Below are positions 31,052 through 38,017 of a stretch of DNA of 41,261 nt, piece after piece. The stretch's first letter is position 1; each line of letters opens with the position of its first letter. The position numbers were made by a program, and so were the translations under genes. Below the pieces are notes generated by a model. It was not told the origin of the DNA. It worked only from the letters and a program-made list of their open reading frames with translations, and ran no database searches. The DNA is taken from positions 1 through 41,261 of the IMG/VR virus record IMGVR_UViG_3300035684_000077; one strand, written 5' to 3'. The DNA comes from a virus.

Positions 31052-31315
31052 TCACCAGGACAGCCGGCGGACCTCCTGCGCCGCCCGGGCCTTCACCGCG
31101 CCGGCCCGCACGTTGCACCGGGCGTGGGCGAACCCGCGGTAGCCCGACCGGTCGTCGGCGTGGTCGTAGTGCAGCCACGGGCCCATCGGCCCCAGCGGCT
31201 GCCCGCAGCGGGTGCACCGGTGGTCGGGTGAGTGGAGCGCGGCCGCGGCGGCGCGCGCCTTGACGTGCGCGGTGCCGTACTCGCCGGAGCGGGGGCGGGC
31301 GCGGTCCCAGGGCAC
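31052..31315 (-). CDS. HNH endonuclease
   Basis: 87 residues from GTG 31315. C-x2-C (CTRCGQP), then LHYDHADDRSGYRGFAHARCNVRAGA: the D-H pair, H and N of the HNH motif with a fourth metal cysteine. Small HNH proteins next to terminase genes are a standard part of HK97-type packaging, where they assist DNA cutting at cos. No separate terminator follows. Confidence 0.88.
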   Translation of the reverse strand: MPWDRARPRSGEYGTAHVKARAAAAALHSPDHRCTRCGQPLGPMGPWLHYDHADDRSGYRGFAHARCNVRAGAVKARAAQEVRRLSW

Positions 31316-31328
31316 CGGGCCGCCAGGG

Positions 31329-31634
31329 TCAGCGGTAGACGCCGAGGAACAGGCCCAGGACGTGCAGCTCGACGAACCAGGACCCGTCGCTGCAGCGGAC
31401 GGCGTCGACGTCGAACCGGCGGGTGCGGCCGTGGGTGCGGCCGGCGCTGAGCACGAGCGGCCCGACATCGACGGTGCGCACCGAGTACTCGACGCCGGGG
31501 ACGTCGACGGAGGGGTCGACCACGGTAGGGCCGGCGTTGCGCTGCTCGTAGGCGCGGATGGCCATGAGCAGGTCGTCGGTCGTCGGGCGGTGCCCGGCAT
31601 CGACCATGACGCGGATCTCGACGGTGTCGGACAC
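31329..31634 (-). CDS. Hypothetical protein with AIRAYEQRN motif
   Basis: 101 residues from GTG 31634 with AAGGAG 8 bases upstream; a start 8 codons earlier is possible. The N-terminal part holds IRVMVDAGHRP and LLMAIRAYEQRNAGP; the C-terminal part is beta-rich (YSVRTVDVGPLVLSAG, SWFVELHVLGLFLGVYR). The AIRAYE-x-RN motif also ends the tape measure (AIRAYESRNGPGW). First gene of the packaging block; function unknown. Confidence 0.7.
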   Translation of the reverse strand: MSDTVEIRVMVDAGHRPTTDDLLMAIRAYEQRNAGPTVVDPSVDVPGVEYSVRTVDVGPLVLSAGRTHGRTRRFDVDAVRCSDGSWFVELHVLGLFLGVYR

Positions 31635-31664
31635 GGGCGTCTCCTTCGGGTTGATCACGAGGTC

Positions 31665-31797
31665 GTGTCACCCGGCCGCCGCTCAGGGCCAGGACGCGCG
31701 CATGCCGATCGCCGAGGAGGTCGCCCCCAACACGGAGGGGCGCAAGGTCGTCTCGGATCGCTGCGGGTCCGGCTGCCGTGGCGGGGCCGGGTGACAC
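31665..31797. promoter_or_regulatory. 13-bp inverted repeat flanking a gap before packaging genes
   Basis: GTGTCACCCGGCC (31665-31677) and GGCCGGGTGACAC (31785-31797) are exact inverse copies 107 bases apart. The core GGGTGACAC also makes up the dyads of the origin-like cluster at 35922-36026. The stretch 31635-31825 shows no gene and probably contains the promoter for the packaging and virion genes. Confidence 0.5.
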
Positions 31798-31825
31798 GGT
31801 CGAAGCCGACCGCGCCCGGGTCAGG

Positions 31826-32146
31826 TCACCGGGTGCGGTCGGAGTCAGGGGACGGTGCGGCCACGAGTCCGGATGCCGGGTCGAGGCAGGAAGGCCAGCG
31901 GCGGTGCCGCGGCCGGCGGGAGCGCACCTGCCTGAGGGCATGGCTCACCGCCGTGCGGACACCATACACGTCGTAAGCGTTCGACCGCGCACCGTTACCG
32001 GATCGTGACGGGTGCGCGTGTCGGCCAACGGGTCGGCGACGTCGGGACCGGCGCCGGTGCTGCAGCCACCAGTGGGCGTGGTCGACGACGATCGCGACCG
32101 CCAGCACCACCAGACCGATCACGGCGTCGACGTGCCCGGGACGCAT
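31826..32146 (-). CDS. Possible small membrane protein
   Basis: 106 residues if read from ATG 32146. The start is hydrophobic (HVDAVIGLVVLAVAIVVDHAHWWLQHRR), one plausible membrane helix, but the rest is arginine-rich, without domain, and crosses A/T-rich sequence that looks regulatory. No ribosome site is visible. The true gene may be shorter or absent. Confidence 0.35.
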   Translation of the reverse strand: MRPGHVDAVIGLVVLAVAIVVDHAHWWLQHRRRSRRRRPVGRHAHPSRSGNGARSNAYDVYGVRTAVSHALRQVRSRRPRHRRWPSCLDPASGLVAAPSPDSDRTR

Positions 32147-32172
32147 CCGATCGGTCAGTTCTGACCGGTCGG
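32147..32172 (-). promoter_or_regulatory. 12-bp dyad with CCGGTC element (site C)
   Basis: CCGATCGGTCAG and CTGACCGGTCGG flank TT, with 11 of 12 pairs. The half TTCTGACCGGTCGG is the third copy of the leftward-operon element. It overlaps the stop codon of the gene ending at 32155. Confidence 0.6.
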
Positions 32173-32394
32173 CGTGGGCGCCGGGGTGGCGCGCATCAGC
32201 ATCGCGTCGACCGCGTGGTGCACGTGGTCCAGGCAGAGCACCTCGCCGATGGGGTGGTCGCTGGTCAGCGGCCGGACGACGGCGAAGGCGGCAGGGTTGG
32301 CGGGCGGGACCGCGACGCGGGCGGCCGGGCGCTGGCCGCAGTCGATGGCCGCACAGCGCAGCCGCTTGCCGGCAGGGTGGTCGGCGTGACCCAT
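32155..32394 (-). CDS. Small protein with Cys/His cluster
   Basis: 79 residues from ATG 32394, with GAGGAG upstream; TGATG overlap with the nuclease gene. CAAIDC near residue 14 and CLDHVHH near 56 could bind zinc. Resembles small actinophage proteins of the replication region; function unknown. Confidence 0.65.
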   Translation of the reverse strand: MGHADHPAGKRLRCAAIDCGQRPAARVAVPPANPAAFAVVRPLTSDHPIGEVLCLDHVHHAVDAMLMRATPAPTPTGQN

Positions 32395-32840
32395 CACGAG
32401 CTCCTCGTCGTCGTCCCGGTGACGATCCGGGGCCAGGTGGGCTTGGGCTGGCGGCCGCGGCCGTTCCACGACACCGCCCAGCCGTCGGCGATGAGCGCCT
32501 CGACGAGGTCGGTGGTGCGGCCGCCGTCGCGGTAGTAGAGGCGGCCGAGCATTCGGCCGCCGTACTTGTCCGGCTTGACGGTGGCCAGCACCACGGTGCT
32601 GCCCGGTGGGCGGCGCCGGGTGAGCTCGGCCTGGGTCTCCGGTCCGCCGGGCTCGTCGAGCTCGAGGGTGGCGCAGCCGAGCAGGCGCACCGACCAGGTC
32701 GAGTAGTCACGGTCGCCGCGGTCGACGCGCAGCAGCGCGGTGTCGCCGTCGTGCCACTCCAGCACGGTGGCGTTGAACAGGAACGGCGCGGGCACCGGCA
32801 CGGCAGCCGCAGGCGGAGCACCGGTCATGACGCCGCTCAT
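32394..32840 (-). CDS. Thermonuclease (SNase)-like nuclease
   Basis: 148 residues from ATG 32840. SNase OB-fold: FNATVLEWHDGDTALLRVDRG with D of WHDGDT, then YSTWSVRLLGC with the conserved R, E in LELDEPGG and DKYGGRMLGRLYY with the second R. These are the metal and arginine positions of the family. Probably degrades host or recombination DNA. Coupled to both neighbours. Confidence 0.85.
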   Translation of the reverse strand: MSGVMTGAPPAAAVPVPAPFLFNATVLEWHDGDTALLRVDRGDRDYSTWSVRLLGCATLELDEPGGPETQAELTRRRPPGSTVVLATVKPDKYGGRMLGRLYYRDGGRTTDLVEALIADGWAVSWNGRGRQPKPTWPRIVTGTTTRSS

Positions 32841-33586
32841 GCCGGCACCGGCTCGAGCTCGCCGCCCGCGGCGTCGACGTCGGCGGTCAGCGAGGCGGCC
32901 ATCGCCGCGGCGAGCCGGTCGATGCCCTCGCCGCGCCACCAGCTCTCGCGGCACTGCCGGCAGGTGACGTTGAGGACCTGGCTCTCGCGGAAGGCGACGA
33001 CCAGCGCGGGGACGCGGACGTGCTCCCCGTCGCGCTCCTCGAGCACGAAGGCGGTGCGGCAGTCGGGGCAGGTCACGCCGTGGACGGGTCGGACGGTGTC
33101 GTCGGTGTCGAGGTCGAGGACCTCCTCGGCGCGCAGCACCCAGCTGCAGAAGCGGTCGGCCCACCAGTCGATGAGGTCGTCGTCCCCGGTGGCCACCACG
33201 GTGACCGCCAGCGCCCGCACGCTGGCGGGGACGTCGAGGACCCGGCAGCCGTAGGCGGCGGTCCGCCCGGCGCCGGGCGAGTAGCGCAGCTGCTGCTCGT
33301 GGGACACCAGGGCGTCGACGGTGAGCCGGGTGACCTCGGCCAGCAGAGCGGTGACGCCGAGGTTGAGCGGGGCGCGGGAGCCGGTGGACGCCTTGCCGCG
33401 GCCGCCGCCGGCGTTGCTGGAGGCCTGGGCGTCGACGAGCTGCTCCCACAGCGAGGGCAGCTCGACGTGCTCGACGGTGGGCTTCTCCCCCACCGGCGTG
33501 CGGGTCAGCCGGCGCCGCACGGGCCGGGTCAGGCGGTCGACCCAGCGCCACAGGTCGCCGGTGTCGACCGGCTGCTGCCCGCTCAC
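32837..33586 (-). CDS. Zinc-ribbon phage protein, 249 residues
   Basis: From GTG or ATG region at 33586. Central helical part with LWEQLVDAQASS and ALLAEVTRLTVDALV; a zinc ribbon follows, CPDC (about 173) and CRQC (about 210), with FRESQVLNV between. This layout is common in early regions of actinophages; function not known. Overlaps the genes on each side by 4 bases. Confidence 0.7.
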   Translation of the reverse strand: MSGQQPVDTGDLWRWVDRLTRPVRRRLTRTPVGEKPTVEHVELPSLWEQLVDAQASSNAGGGRGKASTGSRAPLNLGVTALLAEVTRLTVDALVSHEQQLRYSPGAGRTAAYGCRVLDVPASVRALAVTVVATGDDDLIDWWADRFCSWVLRAEEVLDLDTDDTVRPVHGVTCPDCRTAFVLEERDGEHVRVPALVVAFRESQVLNVTCRQCRESWWRGEGIDRLAAAMAASLTADVDAAGGELEPVPA

Positions 33587-33990
33587 ACCAGGACCTTGAA
33601 CGGGCGCTGCACGCGGGGGCGCTGGTACTGCGCGGCCACCTGGGGCTGCTCGGCCTTGAGCCGGGTGCCGTCCAGGACGTAGGCGGTGACCTCGCGGTGC
33701 TCGGCCACCGCCCGCTGGGTCTCGGCGACCACGAGGACCTCGGCGCCGGCCATCGCGTCGAGCAGGCCGGCCTTGGCCGCCTCGAGGGCCTCCTTCGCCG
33801 CGGCGGCGCGCTTCTCGGCCCGCTTGTAGGCGCGCAGCAGCGGGTCGACCTCAGCGCGCGGCAGCTCGGCGGTCGGCGCCGTCTGCTCCTGCGCCTCGGC
33901 GTCGGCGAGCTCGCTCAGCCTCGCGCTGAACTCGTCGACGACCTGGCGGAGCGGGGACGACGCGCGCTTGCTGGACACAGACAGTGACAT
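33583..33990 (-). CDS. Stand-alone YqaJ-tail-like protein
   Basis: 135 residues from ATG 33990. After a short basic start it is a long helix pair (LLRAYKRAEKRAAAAKEALEAAK) and ends with TAYVLDGTRLKAEQPQVAAQYQRP in two parts and PFKVLV. Helix pair plus D-x-K-x2-P-x5-Y-x4-R-F is the pattern found after the nuclease core in YqaJ/RecB-family phage exonucleases. No nuclease domain is present in this gene or beside it. It may be a split-off part or a recombination accessory. Confidence 0.6.
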   Translation of the reverse strand: MSLSVSSKRASSPLRQVVDEFSARLSELADAEAQEQTAPTAELPRAEVDPLLRAYKRAEKRAAAAKEALEAAKAGLLDAMAGAEVLVVAETQRAVAEHREVTAYVLDGTRLKAEQPQVAAQYQRPRVQRPFKVLV

Positions 33991-34174
33991 TCCCAGTACG
34001 GGCAGCACTTACGCCACGGCGTCGAACACCCGTTCGCCCCCACATTCGTGGGCAGCTTGCGACAGTGCGCCGTCCCCATGGTCCCGGCTGTCCCCAGGAT
34101 CTCGGCTCAGCACCCGAGAACCGGGCCCGACGAGTCGGGAGAGCTCATCGACGACCGTCGAGCATCCTGGTCGG

Positions 34175-34471
34175 GTGAGCACCAACGAACCGTGGTGGCC
34201 GCGCTTGGAGCCCGCTGACTTCCCCCGGGTCTACGGGCCGTCGGAGGAGGAGGAGCAGGAGCTGGACCGAGATCTCGCGGAGATCGCCGAGGGACGGGCG
34301 CGGGAGAAGCAGGAGGTCTCGCTGCGGGAGGACCGCCTCCTCGCGCTCGCTGAGGAGGCCCAGCGGCGGGACGCCGCGCGGGTGAAGCGCGAGAGGCTGA
34401 TCCTGCTGGTCACGATCCTCACGTTGGTCGTCGCCATCGCGACGCTCATCGTCACCATCGCCGTCGCCTGA
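34175..34471 (+). CDS. Plus-strand moron: coiled coil with C-terminal membrane anchor
   Basis: 98 residues from GTG 34175. Acidic/charged helix with heptad pattern (EEEEQELDRDLAEIAEGRAREK, then LREDRLLALAEEAQRRD) and a final hydrophobic helix (LILLVTILTLVVAIATLIVTI), a tail-anchored topology. It is read against the surrounding operon, and 34009-34174 before it has room for its own promoter. Such single reversed genes are usually expressed in the lysogen. Confidence 0.72.
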   Translation: MSTNEPWWPRLEPADFPRVYGPSEEEEQELDRDLAEIAEGRAREKQEVSLREDRLLALAEEAQRRDAARVKRERLILLVTILTLVVAIATLIVTIAVA

Positions 34472-34510
34472 CATGCCCATCGCCGACGCTGTCTGCGGCC
34501 GGGACCACCG

Positions 34511-35029
34511 CTACCCGGCGCCACTCCCCCGCTCCCCCACCTCGCCCGTCCCGCCGCCCGTGCGGTGCTGCTCCTCCAGCTGGCCAGCAACGTCGTGCAT
34601 CCACCGGCCGATCGACGTCGATGTCGGCCAATAGGCGTCCTCCTGCCCGGAGCCGGCCGGGTGGTCCCGGGAGTACACCCGGGCGGCCTCGAGCGCGCTG
34701 TGGTCGGCCAGCGCGTGCAGGACGACGGCCACCTGCGCCGGCGTGAGCCGCGGCGTGCCGGGTGGGGCCAGCCGGTAGTCCAGAGCGGACATCAGCCGCT
34801 CGCCCGCCGGTCGGTCGGCGACCCGCGGAGTCCGGCGGCTGCGCAGGTAGGCCTGCACCCAGGAGCGGCGGACCCGGATAGAGCTGCGGATCCGCACGTG
34901 CTGCAGCTGCCCGGCGTCGATGAGCCGGTGGACGCTCATCCTCGACACCCGCAGTCGGCCGGCTATCTCCTCGACGGTCATCCAGGGGTCGTCGCCGGCC
35001 GGCGGCGCTGGCGGGACGGGACCGGTCAC
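34511..35029 (-). CDS. MerR/excisionase-type helix-turn-helix protein
   Basis: 172 residues from GTG 35029. DNA-binding part at residues 16-70: MTVEEIAGRLRVSRMSVHRLIDAGQLQHVRIRSSIRVRRSWVQ in pieces, the excisionase/HTH_17 pattern. The C-terminal 90 residues form an added helical domain (LTPAQVAVVLHALADHSALEAARV). May regulate early genes. It ends at TAG 34511-34513, facing the plus-strand moron. Confidence 0.72.
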   Translation of the reverse strand: MTGPVPPAPPAGDDPWMTVEEIAGRLRVSRMSVHRLIDAGQLQHVRIRSSIRVRRSWVQAYLRSRRTPRVADRPAGERLMSALDYRLAPPGTPRLTPAQVAVVLHALADHSALEAARVYSRDHPAGSGQEDAYWPTSTSIGRWMHDVAGQLEEQHRTGGGTGEVGERGSGAG

Positions 35030-35520
35030 GCGTCGGCGTCCGGCTGGCGCGTCGCCTGCGGAGCCTGCGCGCGGCGCCAGAGGTCGAGGGCCTCGCCGAG
35101 CTCCTGGTCGGTGAGCGTCGCGGCCGCCTCTCGGGCGCTGCGCCGCCGGGCGGCCAGCACCAGAGCGACACGCAGGTCGCGGATCGCCCGGGGGCTCAAG
35201 TTCGCACGCATCGGCGGCCGGCCACGGCCGCCGTCGGAGCCGACGGGCTCGATGAGGGACAGGTGCACCCCGTACTCCCCCGGCTCGACGGCGATGATCT
35301 TCCCGCAGGCGGTGTCGATGAGGATGCGGTCGACCCCCTGGTCGTCGGGCACGGTCGGCCTCCTGGAACTCGTCGACGGCGTGGAGGACGACGTCGGCGT
35401 GGAGGACGACGTCGCTGGCGGGTGGGTCGGGCAGGACTCGGTGACGGTCCAGCCCCAGGTGTCGGGCGTCCAGGTGACGACGCAGCCGCAGCGACGCCGT
35501 CGGACACGCTCAGCGGTCAT
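35026..35520 (-). CDS. Hypothetical protein, possibly two translation starts
   Basis: 164 residues from ATG 35520 with GAGGAGA upstream. The first 40 residues hold CGC and CPTH, a possible zinc site. A S/T/P linker (SSSTPTSSSTPSTSS) separates a C-terminal domain of about 105 residues (ILIDTACGKIIAVEPGEYGVHLSLIEP...). An internal GTG at 35352 with AGGAGG 6 bases upstream would make the second domain alone. Function unknown. Confidence 0.65.
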   Translation of the reverse strand: MTAERVRRRRCGCVVTWTPDTWGWTVTESCPTHPPATSSSTPTSSSTPSTSSRRPTVPDDQGVDRILIDTACGKIIAVEPGEYGVHLSLIEPVGSDGGRGRPPMRANLSPRAIRDLRVALVLAARRRSAREAAATLTDQELGEALDLWRRAQAPQATRQPDADA

Positions 35521-35528
35521 GCGTCTCC

Positions 35529-36365
35529 TCAGAACGCGGGGGCCGCGGCGCGGCGGGGCGGATTGGGCGCCGGCCAGGCGCGGGCGGGCCGGTCGGCGAC
35601 GGCCGTGAGGTGCCGCCGCGGTGCGGGGCCGACGACGACGTCGGGATGGCAGCGCGGGCACTTGGCGACGACGTCGGTGACCCGGCCGAGGCGGCGGTCC
35701 TGGGGGCTGCAGTCGGCGTCGCCGCACCAGGGGACGGCGGCGCGGGCGGCGACGAGCTCGGTGTCCCGGGCGGCCGCGGCGGCCTGGGCGGCCTGGGCGT
35801 CGGCCGCTGCGGTCTGCCGGCTGCCGGTGCCGCAGGCCCGGCAGCGGGATCGACCGTGGGTGCATTTCGCCCCCCCGGCTTGCCGGGGGGGTTGGGGGGG
35901 AGAAGGACGTTCAGGACGTTCGGGTGACACCTGGGTGTCACCCCTGGAGCGACACAGCTCTGTCACCCCGGGTGACAAGTTGTCGCCCCCCTCCGGGCCC
36001 GCGGCAGGGGGTGTCAGGTTGTCACCCCCCTGCGGGTTATCCACAGGGTTCGCCGGGGCGGCCGCGCGCGGACGGCGGGGCCGCGGCGGCTTGGCGGCCC
36101 GCTCGTCCATGTGCACGCGGTAACGGTGCGTGCCGTTGCGGCCGGCGCCGCGGATGACGGTCAGGCAGCCGATCTCCTCCAGGTGCTGGATGCGCCGTTG
36201 CACGGTGCGCTCCGAGCAGGTGGCCTTGTCGGCCAGGGTCTCCACCGAGGGCCAGGCGTTGTCGCCGTCGTCGTCGGCGCAGTCGGCGATCGCCAGCAGC
36301 AGCAGCCGGTCGTTGCCGGTCGTCTTCGAGCGCTGCCAGACCCAGGTCTGGCAGACGACGCTCAT
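35529..36365 (-). CDS. Helix-turn-helix replication protein
   Basis: 278 residues from ATG 36365, overlapping the previous stop by 4. N-terminal winged helix (about 38-90): WPSVETLADKATCSERTVQRR, then HLEEIGCLTVIRGAG, the HTH_36 pattern of phage replication initiators (lambda O-like). The middle has duplicated GGDNLTPP/GGDNLSPG and is low in structure, because this DNA also carries the dyads listed below. The C-terminal part has a cysteine cluster (CTHGRSRCRAC, CGDADC, CPRCHP), probably zinc-binding. Confidence 0.78.
   Translation of the reverse strand: MSVVCQTWVWQRSKTTGNDRLLLLAIADCADDDGDNAWPSVETLADKATCSERTVQRRIQHLEEIGCLTVIRGAGRNGTHRYRVHMDERAAKPPRPRRPRAAAPANPVDNPQGGDNLTPPAAGPEGGDNLSPGVTELCRSRGDTQVSPERPERPSPPQPPRQAGGAKCTHGRSRCRACGTGSRQTAAADAQAAQAAAAARDTELVAARAAVPWCGDADCSPQDRRLGRVTDVVAKCPRCHPDVVVGPAPRRHLTAVADRPARAWPAPNPPRRAAAPAF
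35869..36045. other. Origin-like cluster: dyads, iteron-like motifs and DnaA box
   Basis: Inside the replication gene: hairpin of C/G runs at 35869-35890, GGTGACAC/GTGTCACC dyad at 35923-35942, perfect palindrome GTCACCCCGGGTGAC at 35962-35976, GACAAGTTGTC at 35974-35984, GTGTCAGGTTGTCAC at 36011-36025, and TTATCCACA at 36037-36045, a perfect DnaA box. An origin embedded in the initiator gene is known from lambda O. Confidence 0.6.
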
Positions 36366-36607
36366 GACGCTCTCCGGGCGGCGAGGTTGTGCGCGGTGTG
36401 CGCGGCCCGGCAGGGCGGGCAGGCCGGGGCGTGGTCGGCGCGGTGCTGCCAGTAGCCGCGCTCGGTGCCGTGCTCGCGGGGCGCCCGGGGGCGGCCGCCG
36501 GTCCGCCGGGTGCGGCGGTGCTGCTCGAGCACGACGGTCGCGGCCACGGTCGTGGGCACGCCGGTGCCGACCAGCCGCAGGTACTCGGCCCATTCAGGGG
36601 TGGGCAT
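36362..36607 (-). CDS. Small phage protein with HGT-GY-H-C-C motif
   Basis: 81 residues from ATG 36607 with GAGGAG upstream. C-terminal motif HGTERGYWQHRADHAPACPPC followed by AH, a cysteine/histidine pattern repeated in many small actinophage proteins. Probably zinc-binding; function unknown. Its stop overlaps the replication gene start. Confidence 0.7.
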   Translation of the reverse strand: MPTPEWAEYLRLVGTGVPTTVAATVVLEQHRRTRRTGGRPRAPREHGTERGYWQHRADHAPACPPCRAAHTAHNLAARRAS

Positions 36608-36655
36608 GACGGGGGACTCCTCGCTGGTGCGGAGGCGGGAAGGGGCGGGAGCCAG

Positions 36656-36682
36656 CGGTCGGGCAGGCTTCCGCCCGGTCGA
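36656..36682 (-). promoter_or_regulatory. CCGGTC element (site D)
   Basis: TTCCGCCCGGTCGA at 36669-36682 is identical over 14 bases to that of site A at 25479-25492 and in the same orientation. The facing half is degenerate (CGGTCGGGCAGG). It lies in the 115-base gap 36608-36722. Confidence 0.5.
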
Positions 36683-36722
36683 GACGACGGGACAGGTCAG
36701 GTGGCGGAGACCTCCCAGCTGG

Positions 36723-37163
36723 TCATGGGGAGGCCCCACTGGTGCGTCGTCGCCGGCGGCGGGCGGCGAGCTCGTCGACGAACTGGTCGCCGACGTCGAC
36801 CTCAAGGGGGACGTCGGCGACCAGCGACGGCGGGGCGGGCCGGCGCAGCAGTCCCCGGCGGGGTTCGGACTTCCCCGACGGGTGCGCGGCCTGCGCGGCG
36901 GCCTTCGCGGCGCGGGCCGCGGCCTCGGCCGAGCACGTCGCGGCGTGCGGCATGCCGCGGTGCTCGAAGCCGGCCAGCGGCCGGTCGGCGGAGATCACCC
37001 GCACCCGGACCCGGCGCAGGTGGTCGGTGTACACGGCGAGGTTCGCCTTGTCGTCCTCGCGCGGGTAGCGGGCCGGGTCGACCGGCATCCGCCGCCCGTT
37101 CTCGGTGACCGCCCACAGGATCTCGGCGCCGCAGCCGCGGCACGTGTTCGGCGGGGTCCACAT
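36723..37163 (-). CDS. Zinc-finger phage protein
   Basis: 146 residues from ATG 37163 (TGATG overlap). Begins CRGCGAEILWAVTENGRRMPVDP, a C-x2-C strand motif very common in actinophages; more Cys/His follow (HRGMPHAATC). The end is basic (RRRRRRTSG). Presumed DNA or RNA binding. Confidence 0.7.
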   Translation of the reverse strand: MWTPPNTCRGCGAEILWAVTENGRRMPVDPARYPREDDKANLAVYTDHLRRVRVRVISADRPLAGFEHRGMPHAATCSAEAAARAAKAAAQAAHPSGKSEPRRGLLRRPAPPSLVADVPLEVDVGDQFVDELAARRRRRRTSGASP

Positions 37164-37606
37164 CAGGACAGCCCCGACCAGGGTGCCGGCGCCCGGTGGG
37201 AGGTCCGGATCTGCGGCCACAGCACCGGGCAGTACGCGACCAGCAGCACCGAGGAGCCCTGCAGGGCGATTGCCTCGTCGTACATGGTCAGCGCGACACC
37301 GATCCGGTCGACCGGGACGTGACGCAGCGGCGCACGGCGCAGCCCGTCGGTGACGGCGTCCCGGGAGCAGAACGCCTCGACGGCGACCGGTCCGTAGAGG
37401 GTCGGCCCCAGCTCGTGGGTCATGTGCGCGACCAGGGCCCGGCCGCCGCCGTCGACCATCAGCGGTTGCACCGCGGCGAAGCTCACCTGTCGCGCCACCG
37501 GCCGCCCGGCGGCCGGGCGGGCCAGGTACGCCAGCGGCCGGCGCAGACCCAGCGCTGGGGACGCGTCCGGTGCCAGCCACACGGTCCGGACGACGTCGTC
37601 AGCCAT
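37163..37606 (-). CDS. Hypothetical protein, 147 residues
   Basis: From ATG 37606 with GAAGGTG upstream. Mixed alpha/beta (FAAVQPLMVDGGGRALVAHMT, DRIGVALTMYDEAIALQG, SSVLLVAYCPVLWP). No family recognised. Overlaps the upstream zinc gene by 8 bases and the downstream gene by one. Confidence 0.68.
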   Translation of the reverse strand: MADDVVRTVWLAPDASPALGLRRPLAYLARPAAGRPVARQVSFAAVQPLMVDGGGRALVAHMTHELGPTLYGPVAVEAFCSRDAVTDGLRRAPLRHVPVDRIGVALTMYDEAIALQGSSVLLVAYCPVLWPQIRTSHRAPAPWSGLS

Positions 37607-37811
37607 CGCGGGCACACCTTCGACAGCGACCGAGGTCATCCGGTGCGGCGACCAGGCCGCAGTCCTCGCACAGGCAGGCGCAGCACAGGTCGCCCTCCAG
37701 CTCAGGGTCGGGCACCCACCAGCAGCCGCCGGCGCACGCACGATCCTCGGTGCACCCGCAGACCCGACACGAGGCCTCGTCCTGGTCCTCGTCGACGACG
37801 GCCGTGGTCAC
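37599..37811 (-). CDS. Cysteine-rich zinc protein
   Basis: 70 residues from GTG 37811. It has at least twelve cysteines: CRVCGCTEDRACAGGCWW, then CCACLCEDCG and CRRC. The first block is a recurrent phage/actinobacterial motif (CRVCGCT...ACxGGCxW). It could bind two zinc ions. Coupled to both neighbours. Confidence 0.72.
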   Translation of the reverse strand: MTTAVVDEDQDEASCRVCGCTEDRACAGGCWWVPDPELEGDLCCACLCEDCGLVAAPDDLGRCRRCARDG

Positions 37812-38017
37812 CACAGCGACCCCGCGTACTCGTCCGCGTCGGCCGGCTGCAGGCAGCCCGGGTGCACGCGCCGCCGCCCGACCGCGGTGCGCGCCGCCGG
37901 CCGGTCGCCGTGCCACAGCGGCTGCCCACACCAGGTGCACAGCGACCGCCGGAACTCCCGGCGTGCGCTCCACCAGGCGCGGATCGCCCGCCACCAGCGG
38001 CGCAGGACGGACCTCAT
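37808..38017 (-). CDS. Small basic protein with CxxC-H-C motif
   Basis: 69 residues from ATG 38017, overlapping the ParB-like gene stop by 4. Tryptophan/arginine-rich start (RRWWRAIRAWWSARRE) followed by CTWCGQPLWHG and HPGC. Probably zinc-binding. Confidence 0.68.
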   Translation of the reverse strand: MRSVLRRWWRAIRAWWSARREFRRSLCTWCGQPLWHGDRPAARTAVGRRRVHPGCLQPADADEYAGSLW

